Part shown: positions 26,993 to 36,261 of the stretch, one piece after another
How positions within the stretch are numbered: the stretch's first letter is position 1
Layout: every line of letters begins with the position of its first letter
Assembly: GCA_012517475.1 (NCBI GenBank)
Contig: JAAYUV010000105.1
Location: 36,043-100,042 of the forward strand
DNA from: Peptococcaceae bacterium
GTDB lineage: Bacteria; Bacillota; Desulfitobacteriia; Desulfitobacteriales; Syntrophobotulaceae
Direction of reading: 5' to 3'
DNA length: 64,000 nucleotides
The notes under the pieces: generated by a model
Told to the model about the DNA's origin: nothing
Database searches by the model: none
The model's input: the letters and a program-made list of their open reading frames with translations, nothing else
Position numbers and translations under genes: made by a program

Positions 26993-27422
26993 AGTTCTTC
27001 GAATAAAACAGATGGATGGATTAATTTGTTTATCCGGTTCATTTCAAAATAAATAATAAAGTATTAAAAATATACTTATCGACAAAATCGGGCCGAAACA
27101 ATTAAAGATTAAATGAAAAAAACAAATTCCAGTTATCCACAACCATTGTGGATAATGTGGATAAACCAAGGAAAAAACAAGTAGTTTTAGACCTGAGGTT
27201 GGGGATAATTCATTTGCAAAAAAGAACTTATATGGTGTTTTAAAAAAATAATTTCAATAATCAACGCTGAGCTTGTCGTAAATTGGGTTTATAATGTAGA
27301 AAAAAGCAGAAAAGATTATTTTGTCTTAATAAGATTTTTATTGTATGATGATAGGTTTTATATAATGATGCCCAGAATCAAAAAGAATTTTGTAACAATC
27401 TAGAGCAGGAGGAGAAAAAGAA
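26993..27422. other. Gene-free AT-rich stretch with DnaA boxes
   Basis: A 430-base stretch between tsaD and lysO. Apart from the DnaA-box cluster (listed separately) it is AT-rich, with poly-A and poly-T runs around 27100-27130 and 27240-27360. No replication gene lies nearby in the window. Confidence 0.6.
27133..27164. promoter_or_regulatory. Cluster of three perfect DnaA boxes
   Basis: TTATCCACA at 27133-27141 and two head-to-tail copies on the opposite strand (TGTGGATAA at 27147-27155 and 27156-27164). All three match the consensus exactly. The spacing (5 bases, then 0) could load several DnaA molecules. Confidence 0.75.
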
Positions 27423-28355
27423 TTGGCAATTTTGATAGGTTGTATCGCTTTAGGCGTTTTTTTTGGATGGAATAGACTTTTACCCCAAAAGATTCTGGCG
27501 ATGAGTGGGAAGATTATCACCTTAGCGATTATGTTTCTTTTAATCACCATGGGCCTTCGAATCGGGCTGGATAAAGAAACCCTGGGTAATCTGGGGCAAT
27601 ATGGACTGCAAGCCTTTTGTTTTGCACTCATGACAATACTCTTTAGCCTGGGGACTGTCTCTCTGCTTGAAAGAGTACTTGCTGGAAATCTGGAAATTCC
27701 GGCAGCGGGCAAACTGGAAGTAAAACCGGAATCTCAGGCACACCCTTACCGAATGACAATAATCATCATAGGAGCATTTTTTTTGGGTGTTTTGCTTGGC
27801 TTTTTTGTTGTTCCGGCGAGTATAAATGCGATTTTGCCAACCCTGACCACTTGGGCCTTGAATTTTACTCTTTTTACGGTTGGAATTGATCTCGGTTTGA
27901 ATAAAGAGATGTGGAAACAGTTTATAACTATTGGCCGTTACGTTTTTCTTGCCCCTTTGGGTGTTTCGCTAGGGAGTGTCCTGGCCGGAATGATTACCGG
28001 TAAAGTCTTAGGTTGGACTTATTGGGAAGGCGGGGCAGTAGGAGCAGGTTTTGGCTGGTACAGTCTTTCAGGTGTCATGATTTCCGAGTTACACTCTGTA
28101 GCCCTTGGAACAACTGCTTTTTTAAGTAATGTCATGCGGGAGGTTATTTCTATTTTGATTATCCCTTTCATAGCCGGGCGAGTGGGAAAATTTACACTAG
28201 TGGCTCCGGGGGGAGCGACAACAATGGATACAACACTACCGGTCATTGCTGCGGTGGGTCCCCCCGGAATTGCCATTATTGCTTTCATCAATGGCGTAGT
28301 ATTATCTTCTTTAGTGCCGATTCTCGTTCCGCTTTTGTTGGGTCAAACAAATTAA
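27423..28355 (+). CDS. lysO: Lysine exporter LysO family protein
   Basis: A 310-residue membrane protein of the LysO (YbjE, DUF340) family with about eight hydrophobic helices, including M-G-L-R-I-G near residue 40 and G-W-Y-S-L-S-G near residue 215, a family hallmark. It exports lysine or its analogues. The start is TTG with AGGAGGAG about ten bases upstream. No lysine riboswitch is visible in the leader, but DnaA boxes lie 260 bases before it. Confidence 0.88.
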   Translation: MAILIGCIALGVFFGWNRLLPQKILAMSGKIITLAIMFLLITMGLRIGLDKETLGNLGQYGLQAFCFALMTILFSLGTVSLLERVLAGNLEIPAAGKLEVKPESQAHPYRMTIIIIGAFFLGVLLGFFVVPASINAILPTLTTWALNFTLFTVGIDLGLNKEMWKQFITIGRYVFLAPLGVSLGSVLAGMITGKVLGWTYWEGGAVGAGFGWYSLSGVMISELHSVALGTTAFLSNVMREVISILIIPFIAGRVGKFTLVAPGGATTMDTTLPVIAAVGPPGIAIIAFINGVVLSSLVPILVPLLLGQTN

Positions 28356-28383
28356 CCGATAATGGATTATTTCTCAGCTTGTC

Positions 28384-29094
28384 TTATTTACCGGAAATCA
28401 AGTCAAGAACTTTTTTACACGTTTGGAACCTGTCTTCCCCGTACAAATTTACAGCTCTGGCCACAGGTTTTTGGGCTGTGCCAATAACATAAACGGATTC
28501 AAAAACCTGATCAATGATTTCAACCGGGAGTAATTTAAGGTCTATTGCCGGGCAATTAAAATAGTCTGCAAGGTAAAGAGCGGCTCTACGGTCAACTTCG
28601 GAAAAATAAAGTACAATATTTGGGTATTTCGTCATGGTAAATCCCTCCGGATTAATAATTGCATTCAGTTTATTGTCAAAACCAAGATATTCACATGGAT
28701 CAAGATAGGCATCAATACTGTCGGTATAAACAGGAACTTTGGATATCCTCAAATCAAGGTGTCTGGGATCAGACCCCCCGTACACAAAACCAGTTTGACC
28801 TTCGATTCCAATGATAGTCATACCTGCAGTTACAGTTTCGTTTATCTTCACCAGAATTCTCTCCAGATGACTATATCTTGCATATAAATTATCCTGCTGC
28901 TTAATGATCACTGTATTTCCGAATGCGCTTTCATATCCGGCAGAAAAAACGGTTCCATGATTAATGGCGTAAACTGTTTTTTCTGTCAGACCGACTAAAT
29001 CAACTCCCAGGTGCAATCCGGATTCATATCGGGGATTGGGATTTAAAAAAGTTTGTGTAATCATAAATTTCTTTTTATAGGGTAAACTGCTCAT
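28384..29094 (-). CDS. Degenerate M23 (LytM) peptidase-fold protein
   Basis: A 236-residue protein. Residues 20-125 follow the M23 fold: G-L-H-L-G-V-D-L matches the first zinc motif (H-x3-D), but the second motif, normally H-x-H, reads R-H-L-D-L near residue 118, so a zinc ligand is replaced by aspartate. It has no signal peptide or membrane helix. It is more likely a non-catalytic binding or regulatory protein than a wall hydrolase. The C-terminal third (residues 140-236) is not recognised. It converges with lysO. Confidence 0.7.
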   Translation of the reverse strand: MSSLPYKKKFMITQTFLNPNPRYESGLHLGVDLVGLTEKTVYAINHGTVFSAGYESAFGNTVIIKQQDNLYARYSHLERILVKINETVTAGMTIIGIEGQTGFVYGGSDPRHLDLRISKVPVYTDSIDAYLDPCEYLGFDNKLNAIINPEGFTMTKYPNIVLYFSEVDRRAALYLADYFNCPAIDLKLLPVEIIDQVFESVYVIGTAQKPVARAVNLYGEDRFQTCKKVLDLISGK

Positions 29095-29272
29095 AAAATC
29101 CCCTCAATTCTAAAAATTTAATGTACGCTATAACATATTCAAATGAACCGGAACTTGTCCAAAAAATTGTTAGGTAAAAAGGTATTTTGGTTATATCAGA
29201 AACGATAGTAGGGTTTAAAATATTGAACTTTTTCTAAAAAAGATTTTTTTGAATTAAGCGAAGGAAAATAAA

Positions 29273-29845
29273 ATGGTACAAAGTAAAACAGAAATAAGAA
29301 AGCAGATTCTCTCAATCAGAGGGTCAATAGATCAAGTCCAAAAAGAAGTTTTAAACCAGAAAATTATCAGGCAAATATTGTCTTTACCTTATTACTGCAC
29401 TGCAGGAACAGTTATGGTATACTTAAATGCTCCTGATGAAGTTCAAACAACAGAAATCGCGCAGCATATACTTCAATCGGGGAAGCGTCTCATTGTTCCC
29501 TATTGTGGTACCGGAGAAATTGTTCCCCATGAGATTTTTGATCTGCAAAATGATATTGCAATAGGCAAGTTTGGAATCCGTGAGCCTCGGGCGGATCACC
29601 GTAAGCCAATTTCCTCAAAAGATATTGATTTTATCCTGGTTCCCGGGGTAGCATTTGATCGGGAAGGAAATCGGATTGGATTTGGAAAGGGGTATTATGA
29701 CCGTTTCCTGCCAATGCTTCGATCTGATGTTTGCATAGCCGGGTTAGCCTATTCGTTTCAAATTGTCGAGCGAATTGCTGTTCAAGAACATGATTATAAA
29801 ATGTCTTTACTGATTACTGAAAATGGTGTAATCTATCCTGGGTAG
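29273..29845 (+). CDS. fthC: 5-formyltetrahydrofolate cyclo-ligase
   Basis: A 190-residue enzyme that converts 5-formyl-THF to 5,10-methenyl-THF with ATP. The phosphate-binding signature G-F-G-K-G-Y-Y-D-R-F is near residues 140-149, and G-K-F-G-I-R-E-P lies near residue 104. It is placed directly before the formate dehydrogenase genes, 48 bases from the nuoE-like gene, which links it to one-carbon metabolism. Confidence 0.93.
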   Translation: MVQSKTEIRKQILSIRGSIDQVQKEVLNQKIIRQILSLPYYCTAGTVMVYLNAPDEVQTTEIAQHILQSGKRLIVPYCGTGEIVPHEIFDLQNDIAIGKFGIREPRADHRKPISSKDIDFILVPGVAFDREGNRIGFGKGYYDRFLPMLRSDVCIAGLAYSFQIVERIAVQEHDYKMSLLITENGVIYPG

Positions 29846-29893
29846 ACATTTGTCTATCTGACGTGTAAAGCCGAATGTAGGAGAGAAATAGAG

Positions 29894-30391
29894 ATGTGTC
29901 AAAGTTGTGGTAAAGGTCATAAGGATTTGCATGTTGACCTTAAACAGATCAAACTTAAGGAAAAAATAGATGCTTACCGGGGGGAGGCGGGTTCACTTAT
30001 CCCGGTCCTCCAGGAAGCACAGGATATCTATGGTTATCTTCCTGAAGAAACGATGAAAATGGTAGCCAAAGAGATGAAGATCCCTGTGGCGGAAGTTTTT
30101 GGCGTAGCAACCTTTTACTCCCAGTTCAGATTTACCCCTACCGGCCGTAATGTGATTCGGGTCTGTATGGGGACGGCGTGCCACGTCCGGGGAGGGCTGA
30201 AAGTCCTGAAAGCCCTGGAGCGTGAGCTGGATATTAAAGCTGGGGAAACGACCGGTGATGGAAAATTCACTTTGGAGACAGTAGCATGTATAGGGGCCTG
30301 CGGGTTAGCGCCGGTAATTTCCATTAACAATAAAGTATTTGGAAATCTGACTTCGGAGATGGTTCCGGGCATCTTAGAGAAATTTGAGTAG
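29894..30391 (+). CDS. NuoE/HydC-like 2Fe-2S subunit
   Basis: A 165-residue thioredoxin-like ferredoxin. The 2Fe-2S ligands are visible as C-M-G-T-A-C near residue 92 and C-I-G-A-C-G near residue 134. It takes electrons from the NuoF-like flavoprotein 13 bases downstream. It has no quinone-linked partners nearby, so this is a soluble module of an NAD-linked formate dehydrogenase or hydrogenase. Confidence 0.92.
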   Translation: MCQSCGKGHKDLHVDLKQIKLKEKIDAYRGEAGSLIPVLQEAQDIYGYLPEETMKMVAKEMKIPVAEVFGVATFYSQFRFTPTGRNVIRVCMGTACHVRGGLKVLKALERELDIKAGETTGDGKFTLETVACIGACGLAPVISINNKVFGNLTSEMVPGILEKFE

Positions 30392-30404
30392 GGGAGGGTT
30401 TTGA

Positions 30405-32354
30405 ATGCAGACGCTTGCGTATCCATGTTGTGAAAAATGTAATCATACAGCATCAACCCCTTGCCGGGACTATATAAAATGCCGGGTCGAGGGACCGCTC
30501 TGCCACGATGATCCCGATTGCAAACAAAAGAGGCAGGATTTTCTGGCGAAAATGTATGACCCTGAGGGATTGACCAAACAGATATTGATTTGTACCGGTA
30601 CAGGGTGTGTATCTTCCGGTTCTCAAAGACTGATTGAATTGGTGCGGGAAGAACTGGTAAAGCGCAATCTGGATGAAACTGTTCGTGTCCGGTCAACCGG
30701 CTGCCATGGTTTTTGTGAGCAGGGACCAATTGTGATCATCGAACCGGACAAAACTTTTTATACGAAAGTAAAACCTTCAGATATTACGGAGATCATCGAA
30801 ACGGATATCGTCGGGGGGAATAAGGTTGATCGTTTGCTTTATCGTGACCCCGTTTCAGGTGAATCTGCAGTAACTTATGAGACTGTCAATTTCTACGCTA
30901 AGCAGAACCGCATTATCCTCAATAACTGTGGGCAAATCAATCCGGAAAGAATCAGCCAGTATATGGCCAAAAAGGGTTATCAGGCATTGGAAAAGGTACT
31001 GCAAACCATGAAGCCTGAGGAAGTAATCGAAGAAGTAAAAAAGGCCGGACTGAGAGGCCGGGGTGGAGCAGGGTTTCCGACGTGGCTCAAATGGAATTTA
31101 TGCCGCAAGGCACAAGGGGATAAGAAATATGTAATCTGCAATGCCGATGAAGGTGATCCCGGTGCATTTATGGACCGGAGTGTTTTGGAAGGGGATCCCC
31201 ATGCGGTGATTGAAGGGATGCTCATTGGTGCATATGCAATTGGTGCAGATGAAGGTTACGTATATTGCCGTGCAGAATATCCTTTAGCGATTGAAAGACT
31301 TAAGATTGCTATATCTCAGGCGGAGAAGAATGGTCTCCTTGGTAAAAATATTCTAAATTCAGGATTTAACTTTCATCTCAAGATTAAAGCGGGTGCCGGA
31401 GCCTTTGTTTGCGGAGAGGAGACTGCTCTCATTGCCTCCATTGAAGGAAAACGCGGAATGCCCAAGGTCAGACCGCCATACCCGGCTGAAAAAGGATTAT
31501 GGGGAAAACCGACAAATATTAATAACGTTGAGACTTGGGCGAATGTTCCCCATATCCTCCGTAACGGGGCGGATTGGTATTGTCAGTTTGGTACTCCCAA
31601 AAGTAAAGGAACCAAAATATTTGCCTTAACCGGAAAGGTTAATAATACCGGACTGGTTGAAGTGCCGATGGGGATATCCCTAAGAGAAATCATTTTTGAC
31701 ATAGGCGGCGGCATTAAGGGAAATCATACTTTTAAAGCGGTTCAAATCGGGGGACCTTCAGGCGGATGTATTCCGGAAGAACTGCTGGATTTGCCGGTAG
31801 ATTTTGACAGCCTGTCAGAAGTAGGTGCGATGATCGGTTCAGGTGGTCTTGTAATCCTGGATGATACCACTTGTATGGTTGATATCGCCAGATTTTTTCT
31901 GACTTTTACCCAGAAGGAATCCTGCGGAAAATGCACTCCCTGCCGTGAAGGAACCAAGAGAATGCTTGAAATTTTGACCAGGATCACCAAAGGGGAAGGA
32001 AAGCCGGAAGACCTTGAAAATTTGGAAACTCTTGCCGGCGTTATTAAAAAAACATCCCTTTGCGGATTGGGGCAGACATCTCCTAACCCGGTACTTGCTA
32101 CCCTCAGATATTTCCGGGAAGAGTACGAAATTCATATCCGGGAAAAACGGTGTCCTGCTCATGCTTGTACCGCTTTGCTCCAATACCATATTGACAATGA
32201 AAAGTGTAAAAGATGCGGCGTTTGTGCCAAAAACTGTCCTGTCGGCTGTATCTTTGGGGATAAAAATAATCCTTATGAAATAGACTCACAGAATTGCATT
32301 CAATGTCATACCTGTATCGATAAATGTAAATTTAAAGCAATCACTGTTTCATAA
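30405..32354 (+). CDS. NuoF/HydB-like NADH-binding flavoprotein with ferredoxin domains
   Basis: A 649-residue soluble subunit. In order: an N-terminal 2Fe-2S thioredoxin-like part (C-T-G-T-G-C-V-S-S-G near residue 63), the FMN site G-R-G-G-A-G-F-P near residue 220, the NADH site C-N-A-D-E-G-D-P-G-A near residue 245, the N3 cluster E-S-C-G-K-C-T-P-C-R-E-G near residue 505, and two C-terminal 4Fe-4S motifs (C-K-R-C-G-V-C-A-K-N-C and C-I-Q-C-H-T-C-I-D-K-C). This architecture is that of HydB and related electron-bifurcating subunits. It should link NAD(H), and perhaps ferredoxin, to the FdhA subunit downstream. Confidence 0.93.
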   Translation: MQTLAYPCCEKCNHTASTPCRDYIKCRVEGPLCHDDPDCKQKRQDFLAKMYDPEGLTKQILICTGTGCVSSGSQRLIELVREELVKRNLDETVRVRSTGCHGFCEQGPIVIIEPDKTFYTKVKPSDITEIIETDIVGGNKVDRLLYRDPVSGESAVTYETVNFYAKQNRIILNNCGQINPERISQYMAKKGYQALEKVLQTMKPEEVIEEVKKAGLRGRGGAGFPTWLKWNLCRKAQGDKKYVICNADEGDPGAFMDRSVLEGDPHAVIEGMLIGAYAIGADEGYVYCRAEYPLAIERLKIAISQAEKNGLLGKNILNSGFNFHLKIKAGAGAFVCGEETALIASIEGKRGMPKVRPPYPAEKGLWGKPTNINNVETWANVPHILRNGADWYCQFGTPKSKGTKIFALTGKVNNTGLVEVPMGISLREIIFDIGGGIKGNHTFKAVQIGGPSGGCIPEELLDLPVDFDSLSEVGAMIGSGGLVILDDTTCMVDIARFFLTFTQKESCGKCTPCREGTKRMLEILTRITKGEGKPEDLENLETLAGVIKKTSLCGLGQTSPNPVLATLRYFREEYEIHIREKRCPAHACTALLQYHIDNEKCKRCGVCAKNCPVGCIFGDKNNPYEIDSQNCIQCHTCIDKCKFKAITVS

Positions 32355-32411
32355 CCGGCTAATAAAGAGTTTCATATCATATCGATCTACTTTTCACTGG
32401 AGGTGAATAAG

Positions 32412-35090
32412 GTGCAGTGGATTCAACTTAAAATCGATGATAAAAAAATCAGAGTACCTGAAAAAACAACAATCCTGGAAGCATGCCGGATGAATAATAT
32501 CTTGATCCCCACGCTTTGTCATGACCCGGAGCTCACCAACTGGGGTGCATGCCGGCTGTGTGTGGTAGAAGTAGAAGGGATGCGCAACCTGGTAACATCC
32601 TGTACCATGGAAGTTCAGCAGGGTATGGTTGTAAGAACTTCCACCCCCGACATCAGGGAAGCACGGAAAACTATTCTCGAACTGATCGTAGCCAATCATG
32701 ATATTGATTGTTTAACCTGCGAGAAAATGGGCGAGTGCGAACTTTCTAAATATGCATATGAATATGGTGTCAAAAAGGATGTCTTTCAGGGTGCCAAGAG
32801 GGAGTACGAACTTGACGACAGTAATCCCTTTATAATCCGTGACCTTAATAAATGCATTCTCTGTGGAAAATGCGTCAGGGCCTGTGCTGAAATTCAGGTA
32901 AATCATGTCCTGGATTATTCCAAACGTGGTTTTGAAACCCAGGTGGGACCTGCTTTTCATCTTCCCTACGGAGAATCGGATTGTGTTTTCTGCGGTTCCT
33001 GTTTAGCTGTATGTCCCGTTGGCGCTTTAACCGAAAAGCAGATGGCCGGTAAAGGACGTCCCTGGGAGGTTAAGAAAATCCAGACCACTTGCCCGTTTTG
33101 CGGGACGGGATGCAATTTCGATTTGAACGTCCGGGACAACAAGGTGGTAGGGGTTACTTCCAATCCGGGTTCCCCCGTTAATGGCAGAGCCCTCTGCGTA
33201 AAGGGCAGATTTGGTGTAGAGTACATTCATAGTCCGAACAGGCTTATAACCCCCATGATCAGAAAAAATGGGGAATTGGTTGAGGCCGAATGGTATGAGG
33301 CGTTAGAACTTATTGCGGAGAGGTTTAAAACCATTAAGGAACAATACGGATCAGATTCATTAGCTGCTTTAAGTTCAGCCCGTTGTACCAATGAAGAAAA
33401 CTACCTGATGCAAAAGTTTATGCGCGCGGTGATCGGAACAAACAATGTTGATCACTGCGCCCGTACCTGACACGCTCCCACTGTAGCCGGTCTGGCTACT
33501 TCATTTGGCTCCGGAGCGATGACCAATTCCATTAAGGAGATCCCATCCTCTAAAGTAATCTTTGTAATTGGTTCCAATGCAACAGAGGCTCATCCTGTTA
33601 TCGGGAGCAAAATCAAACAAGCGGTTCAAAACGGGTGCAGGCTGATTGTAGCTGACCCCAGGCGGATCGAACTAACCGGTTTTGCTGAAGTTTGGATGCG
33701 TTTGCGTCCGGGAACGGATATTACGCTGATCAACGGACTCATGCATATCATCCTTGAAAAAGGATGGGAAAATAAAGCCTTTATTGAGGAAAGAACAGTT
33801 GGATTCGAAAACCTGAGGGAACTCTTACGAGAATACACCCCTGAACATGTCGGCGGGGTGACCGGAATACCGGTTGAACAGCTTTATCAGGCGGCTGAAA
33901 TATATGCTACAGCCGAAAGCGCGCAAATCTTTTACACGCTGGGGATTACGGAGCATACTTCCGGAACTGATAACGTCATGTCTTTGGCTAATCTCGCCAT
34001 GTTAACGGGTAATGTGGGCAAAGAAAATTCCGGCGTTAATCCGTTAAGGGGTCAGAATAATGTCCAGGGTGCCTGTGATATGGGGGCTTTGCCCAACGTA
34101 TATCCGGGTTATCAAAAAGTAACGGATTCAAAGGCTCAGAAAAAATTTGAAAAGGCTTGGGGGGTATCGTTAAGTTCCAACCCCGGGTATATGATACCGG
34201 ATATGTTTCAGGCATCCCTTGAAGGCAAGTTAAAGGCCATGTATATCATGGGAGAAGATCCTGTACTCACAGACGCCAATGCCAATCATGTGCGTAAAGG
34301 ACTTGAATCTCTGGAATTTCTGGTTGTTCAGGATCTCTTTCTGACTGAAACCGCTAAGCTTGCCGACGTAGTCCTTCCCGGAGCAAGTTTTGCGGAGAAG
34401 ACCGGGACATTCACGAATACGGAACGCCGTGTCCAGATGGTAAACAAGGCCATTGATCCAATCGGAAAATCCAAAGCAGATTGGAGAATTATCTGTGACC
34501 TGGCAGGAAGAATGGGTTATGATTTTATTTATAAATCTACTGCGGAGATCATGAAAGAAATCGCTTCTCTTACCCCCCAGTATTGCGGGATTACACATGA
34601 CAGGCTGGGAACAAGAGGGATGCAGTGGCCGGTTCTCGGGGAAGACCATTACGGAACACAATATCTCCATAAGGATCGTTTCGTCAGGGGCAAGGGCCTT
34701 TTCATGCCGGTGGAAGCCAGAATACCGGACGAGTTACCGGATAAAGAGTATCCCTTCCTTCTTAGCACAGGACGCAAGCTGGGGCACTATAATGTTACGA
34801 CGAGATATTCACGGGCTTTGGAAGTCCATTCTTCTGAAGAATATGCAGAACTCAACCCCGCAGATGCGAAGAGACTCAAGGTTCAGGAAGGAGAAAAAGT
34901 AAAGGTTTCTTCCCGCAGAGGTGAACTTCAATCCAAAGTGAGAATTACAGATAGAGTTCCTCCCGGAATGATCTTTATGACGCTGCATTACAAAGAATCT
35001 CCCGTAAATGTCCTTACCAACGGTGTTTTTGATAAGGTTGCCGGAACCTATGAATATAAGGTTTGTGCAGTCCAGGTTACTAAACTCTAA
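32412..35090 (+). CDS. fdhA: Formate dehydrogenase alpha subunit, selenocysteine-containing
   Basis: One 892-residue frame interrupted only by TGA at 33468-33470 (codon 353), read as selenocysteine. The context C-A-R-T-U-H-A-P-T-V-A-G-L matches the active site of selenium formate dehydrogenases. Domains in order: 2Fe-2S (C-H-D ... G-A-C-R-L-C), H-x-x-x-C-x-x-C cluster region (D-C-L-T-C), two 4Fe-4S motifs (C-I-L-C-G-K-C and C-V-F-C-G-S-C), the molybdopterin-bound 4Fe-4S C-P-F-C-G-T-G-C near residue 225, catalytic domain, and the dinucleotide-binding C-terminus. I chose GTG at 32412, eight bases after GGAGG. It oxidises formate, or reduces CO2, with bis-MGD. It follows its NuoE/F-like partners in the operon. 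Confidence 0.94.
33468..33500 (+). promoter_or_regulatory. Sec UGA codon and bacterial SECIS hairpin
   Basis: Twelve bases after the UGA lies the hairpin GTAGCC (33483-33488), loop GGTCT, GGCTAC (33494-33499). The stem length, distance and G-U in the loop match the SelB-binding SECIS of bacterial fdh genes. A functional selA/selB/selC/selD set is required elsewhere in the genome. Confidence 0.88.
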
Positions 35091-35130
35091 GAAAAATGCC
35101 TAACTACCTGATGAGTGGCCCAAAATACTT

Positions 35131-35168
35131 ATGAGGGTGTCCCAAAAGTGGGACATTCTCTTTTTTTA
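35131..35168 (+). terminator. Terminator of the formate dehydrogenase operon
   Basis: TGTCCC-AAAAGT-GGGACA hairpin, then ATTCTC and a seven-T run, about 45 bases past the fdhA stop. Confidence 0.85.
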
Positions 35169-35204
35169 TACGGCAGTCCAAAGCGAAAGCGGCTATAGCT
35201 TGTC

Positions 35205-35253
35205 ACTTCTTGTCCGATCAGGACATATATTAAAAACATAAAGCATGTCCTGA
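35205..35253 (+). promoter_or_regulatory. Sigma-K-like promoter and inverted repeat before NYN gene 1
   Basis: AC at 35205-35206, 17 bases, then CATATATTA at 35224-35232 matches AC-N(15-17)-CATANNNTA. Overlapping it is TCAGGACAT (35218-35226) with ATGTCCTGA (35245-35253), perfect 9-bp arms, and a nested TGTCC / GGACA pair. The distal NYN gene at 47.8 kb has the same TCTTGTCC-N8-CATATA block. Confidence 0.45.
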
Positions 35254-35266
35254 CGGAGGAAAACCT

Positions 35267-36106
35267 ATGAGAGCAATAGCATTTATCGACTATGAAAACA
35301 TTTGGATGGGTTTGACTGAAAGAGGATACAAGTTGAGGCCGGAAGCATTTATTCGGGTGTTGGAGAACTATGCGGAAAAAACCATGATCGATTTAAAAGA
35401 GGTATATCTTTATGCCAACTTTAATAAAGAAGAATTTTGGAGGACGCAGACTGCTTTTGAGAACAAGGGAATTTATACCAGGCATATCTTTGGTAAAAAC
35501 AGCCTGACCAACACCGAAGTGCAGCATAATGCAGCTGATCTCGAATTAATGCTTGAAGCACATGAAATACTTTTAACCAGGGCATCTACGCTGGACCTTT
35601 TTTTGTTATTCACCGGAGATGGAGATTTTTTTTCTTTGGTTCGCAAGATCAGAGCCTGGGGAAAGGATGTTAAGATTATCGGAGTAAACGAAAATGTTCC
35701 TAAAACACTTGAGCCGTATAGTGAAAGCTTCGATGTATTCTGTAATTTGATCAACTCAGATGGAAATGTCAGGTACAAATTGGAAGAAGATGTGGAGCAG
35801 GCGATTCGGATTATTACGGAGCTGCAATTAACCATGCCCTATATAGCCTCGACCAGGGCCAGAATGGTTCTTAGTAAGAGAATGAATCGTTCTCAGAAAT
35901 ATATTAAGGATTTGGTCCAATTGCTTGTAGAGAAAAAGTTGATCATTGAAATGGAGCATGCCGATCCGAATCTCATTATTAAAAAAACTAAAATATATTT
36001 GCTGAATTTGGCTAACGCGCTCATAGCAAGCATATTACAAAATGAACACATGATTGAGCTAAAAAAACGGTATGACAGGTTGAACGAAATAAATCAGGCA
36101 GGATAG
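35267..36106 (+). CDS. NYN-domain (LabA/DUF88-like) protein, copy 1
   Basis: A 279-residue protein. Residues 1-160 form a NYN/PIN-like nuclease domain with the expected acidic residues: F-I-D-Y-E-N near residue 8, A-A-D-L-E-L-M near residue 88 and F-T-G-D-G-D-F near residue 115. Residues 170-279 form a C-terminal helical part (T-R-A-R-M-V-L-S-K) resembling a LOTUS/winged-helix-like region. NYN proteins are RNA-directed nucleases or RNA binders. The ATG follows ACGGAGGAAAACCT. A close paralogue at 47.0-47.8 kb faces it on the opposite strand, and the two bound the small-protein locus. Confidence 0.85.
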   Translation: MRAIAFIDYENIWMGLTERGYKLRPEAFIRVLENYAEKTMIDLKEVYLYANFNKEEFWRTQTAFENKGIYTRHIFGKNSLTNTEVQHNAADLELMLEAHEILLTRASTLDLFLLFTGDGDFFSLVRKIRAWGKDVKIIGVNENVPKTLEPYSESFDVFCNLINSDGNVRYKLEEDVEQAIRIITELQLTMPYIASTRARMVLSKRMNRSQKYIKDLVQLLVEKKLIIEMEHADPNLIIKKTKIYLLNLANALIASILQNEHMIELKKRYDRLNEINQAG

Positions 36107-36117
36107 TTATAGATATT

Positions 36118-36145
36118 ACCATTTTGGACAATCGTGCATATACTA
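36118..36145 (+). promoter_or_regulatory. Sigma-K-like promoter
   Basis: AC at 36118-36119, 17-base spacer, CATATACTA at 36137-36145. The block ACCATTT-T-GGACAA is shared with the promoter at 37317, indicating common control. Confidence 0.5.
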
Positions 36146-36230
36146 AAGTATATACAAACACATCGGAAACAATCAGCTTGGAATTCCTTATAACTGTCAG
36201 TACCCTAGTCTTCTGGTTCTTTGAAAAAAG

Positions 36231-36255
36231 CTCTAATTCTTTCAATTAGGGGGAG
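36231..36255 (+). promoter_or_regulatory. Leader hairpin burying the ribosome binding site
   Basis: CTCTAATT (36231-36238), loop CTTTC, AATTAGGG (36244-36251): eight pairs, one of them G-U, that include the start of the GGGGGAG ribosome binding site of the gene at 36262. Confidence 0.45.
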
Positions 36256-36261
36256 ACAGTT

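Noticed and set aside
26993..27422. Chromosomal origin oriC
   Set aside because: Only three DnaA boxes, and no dnaA, dnaN, rpmH or parAB nearby; kept as a DnaA-box cluster instead.
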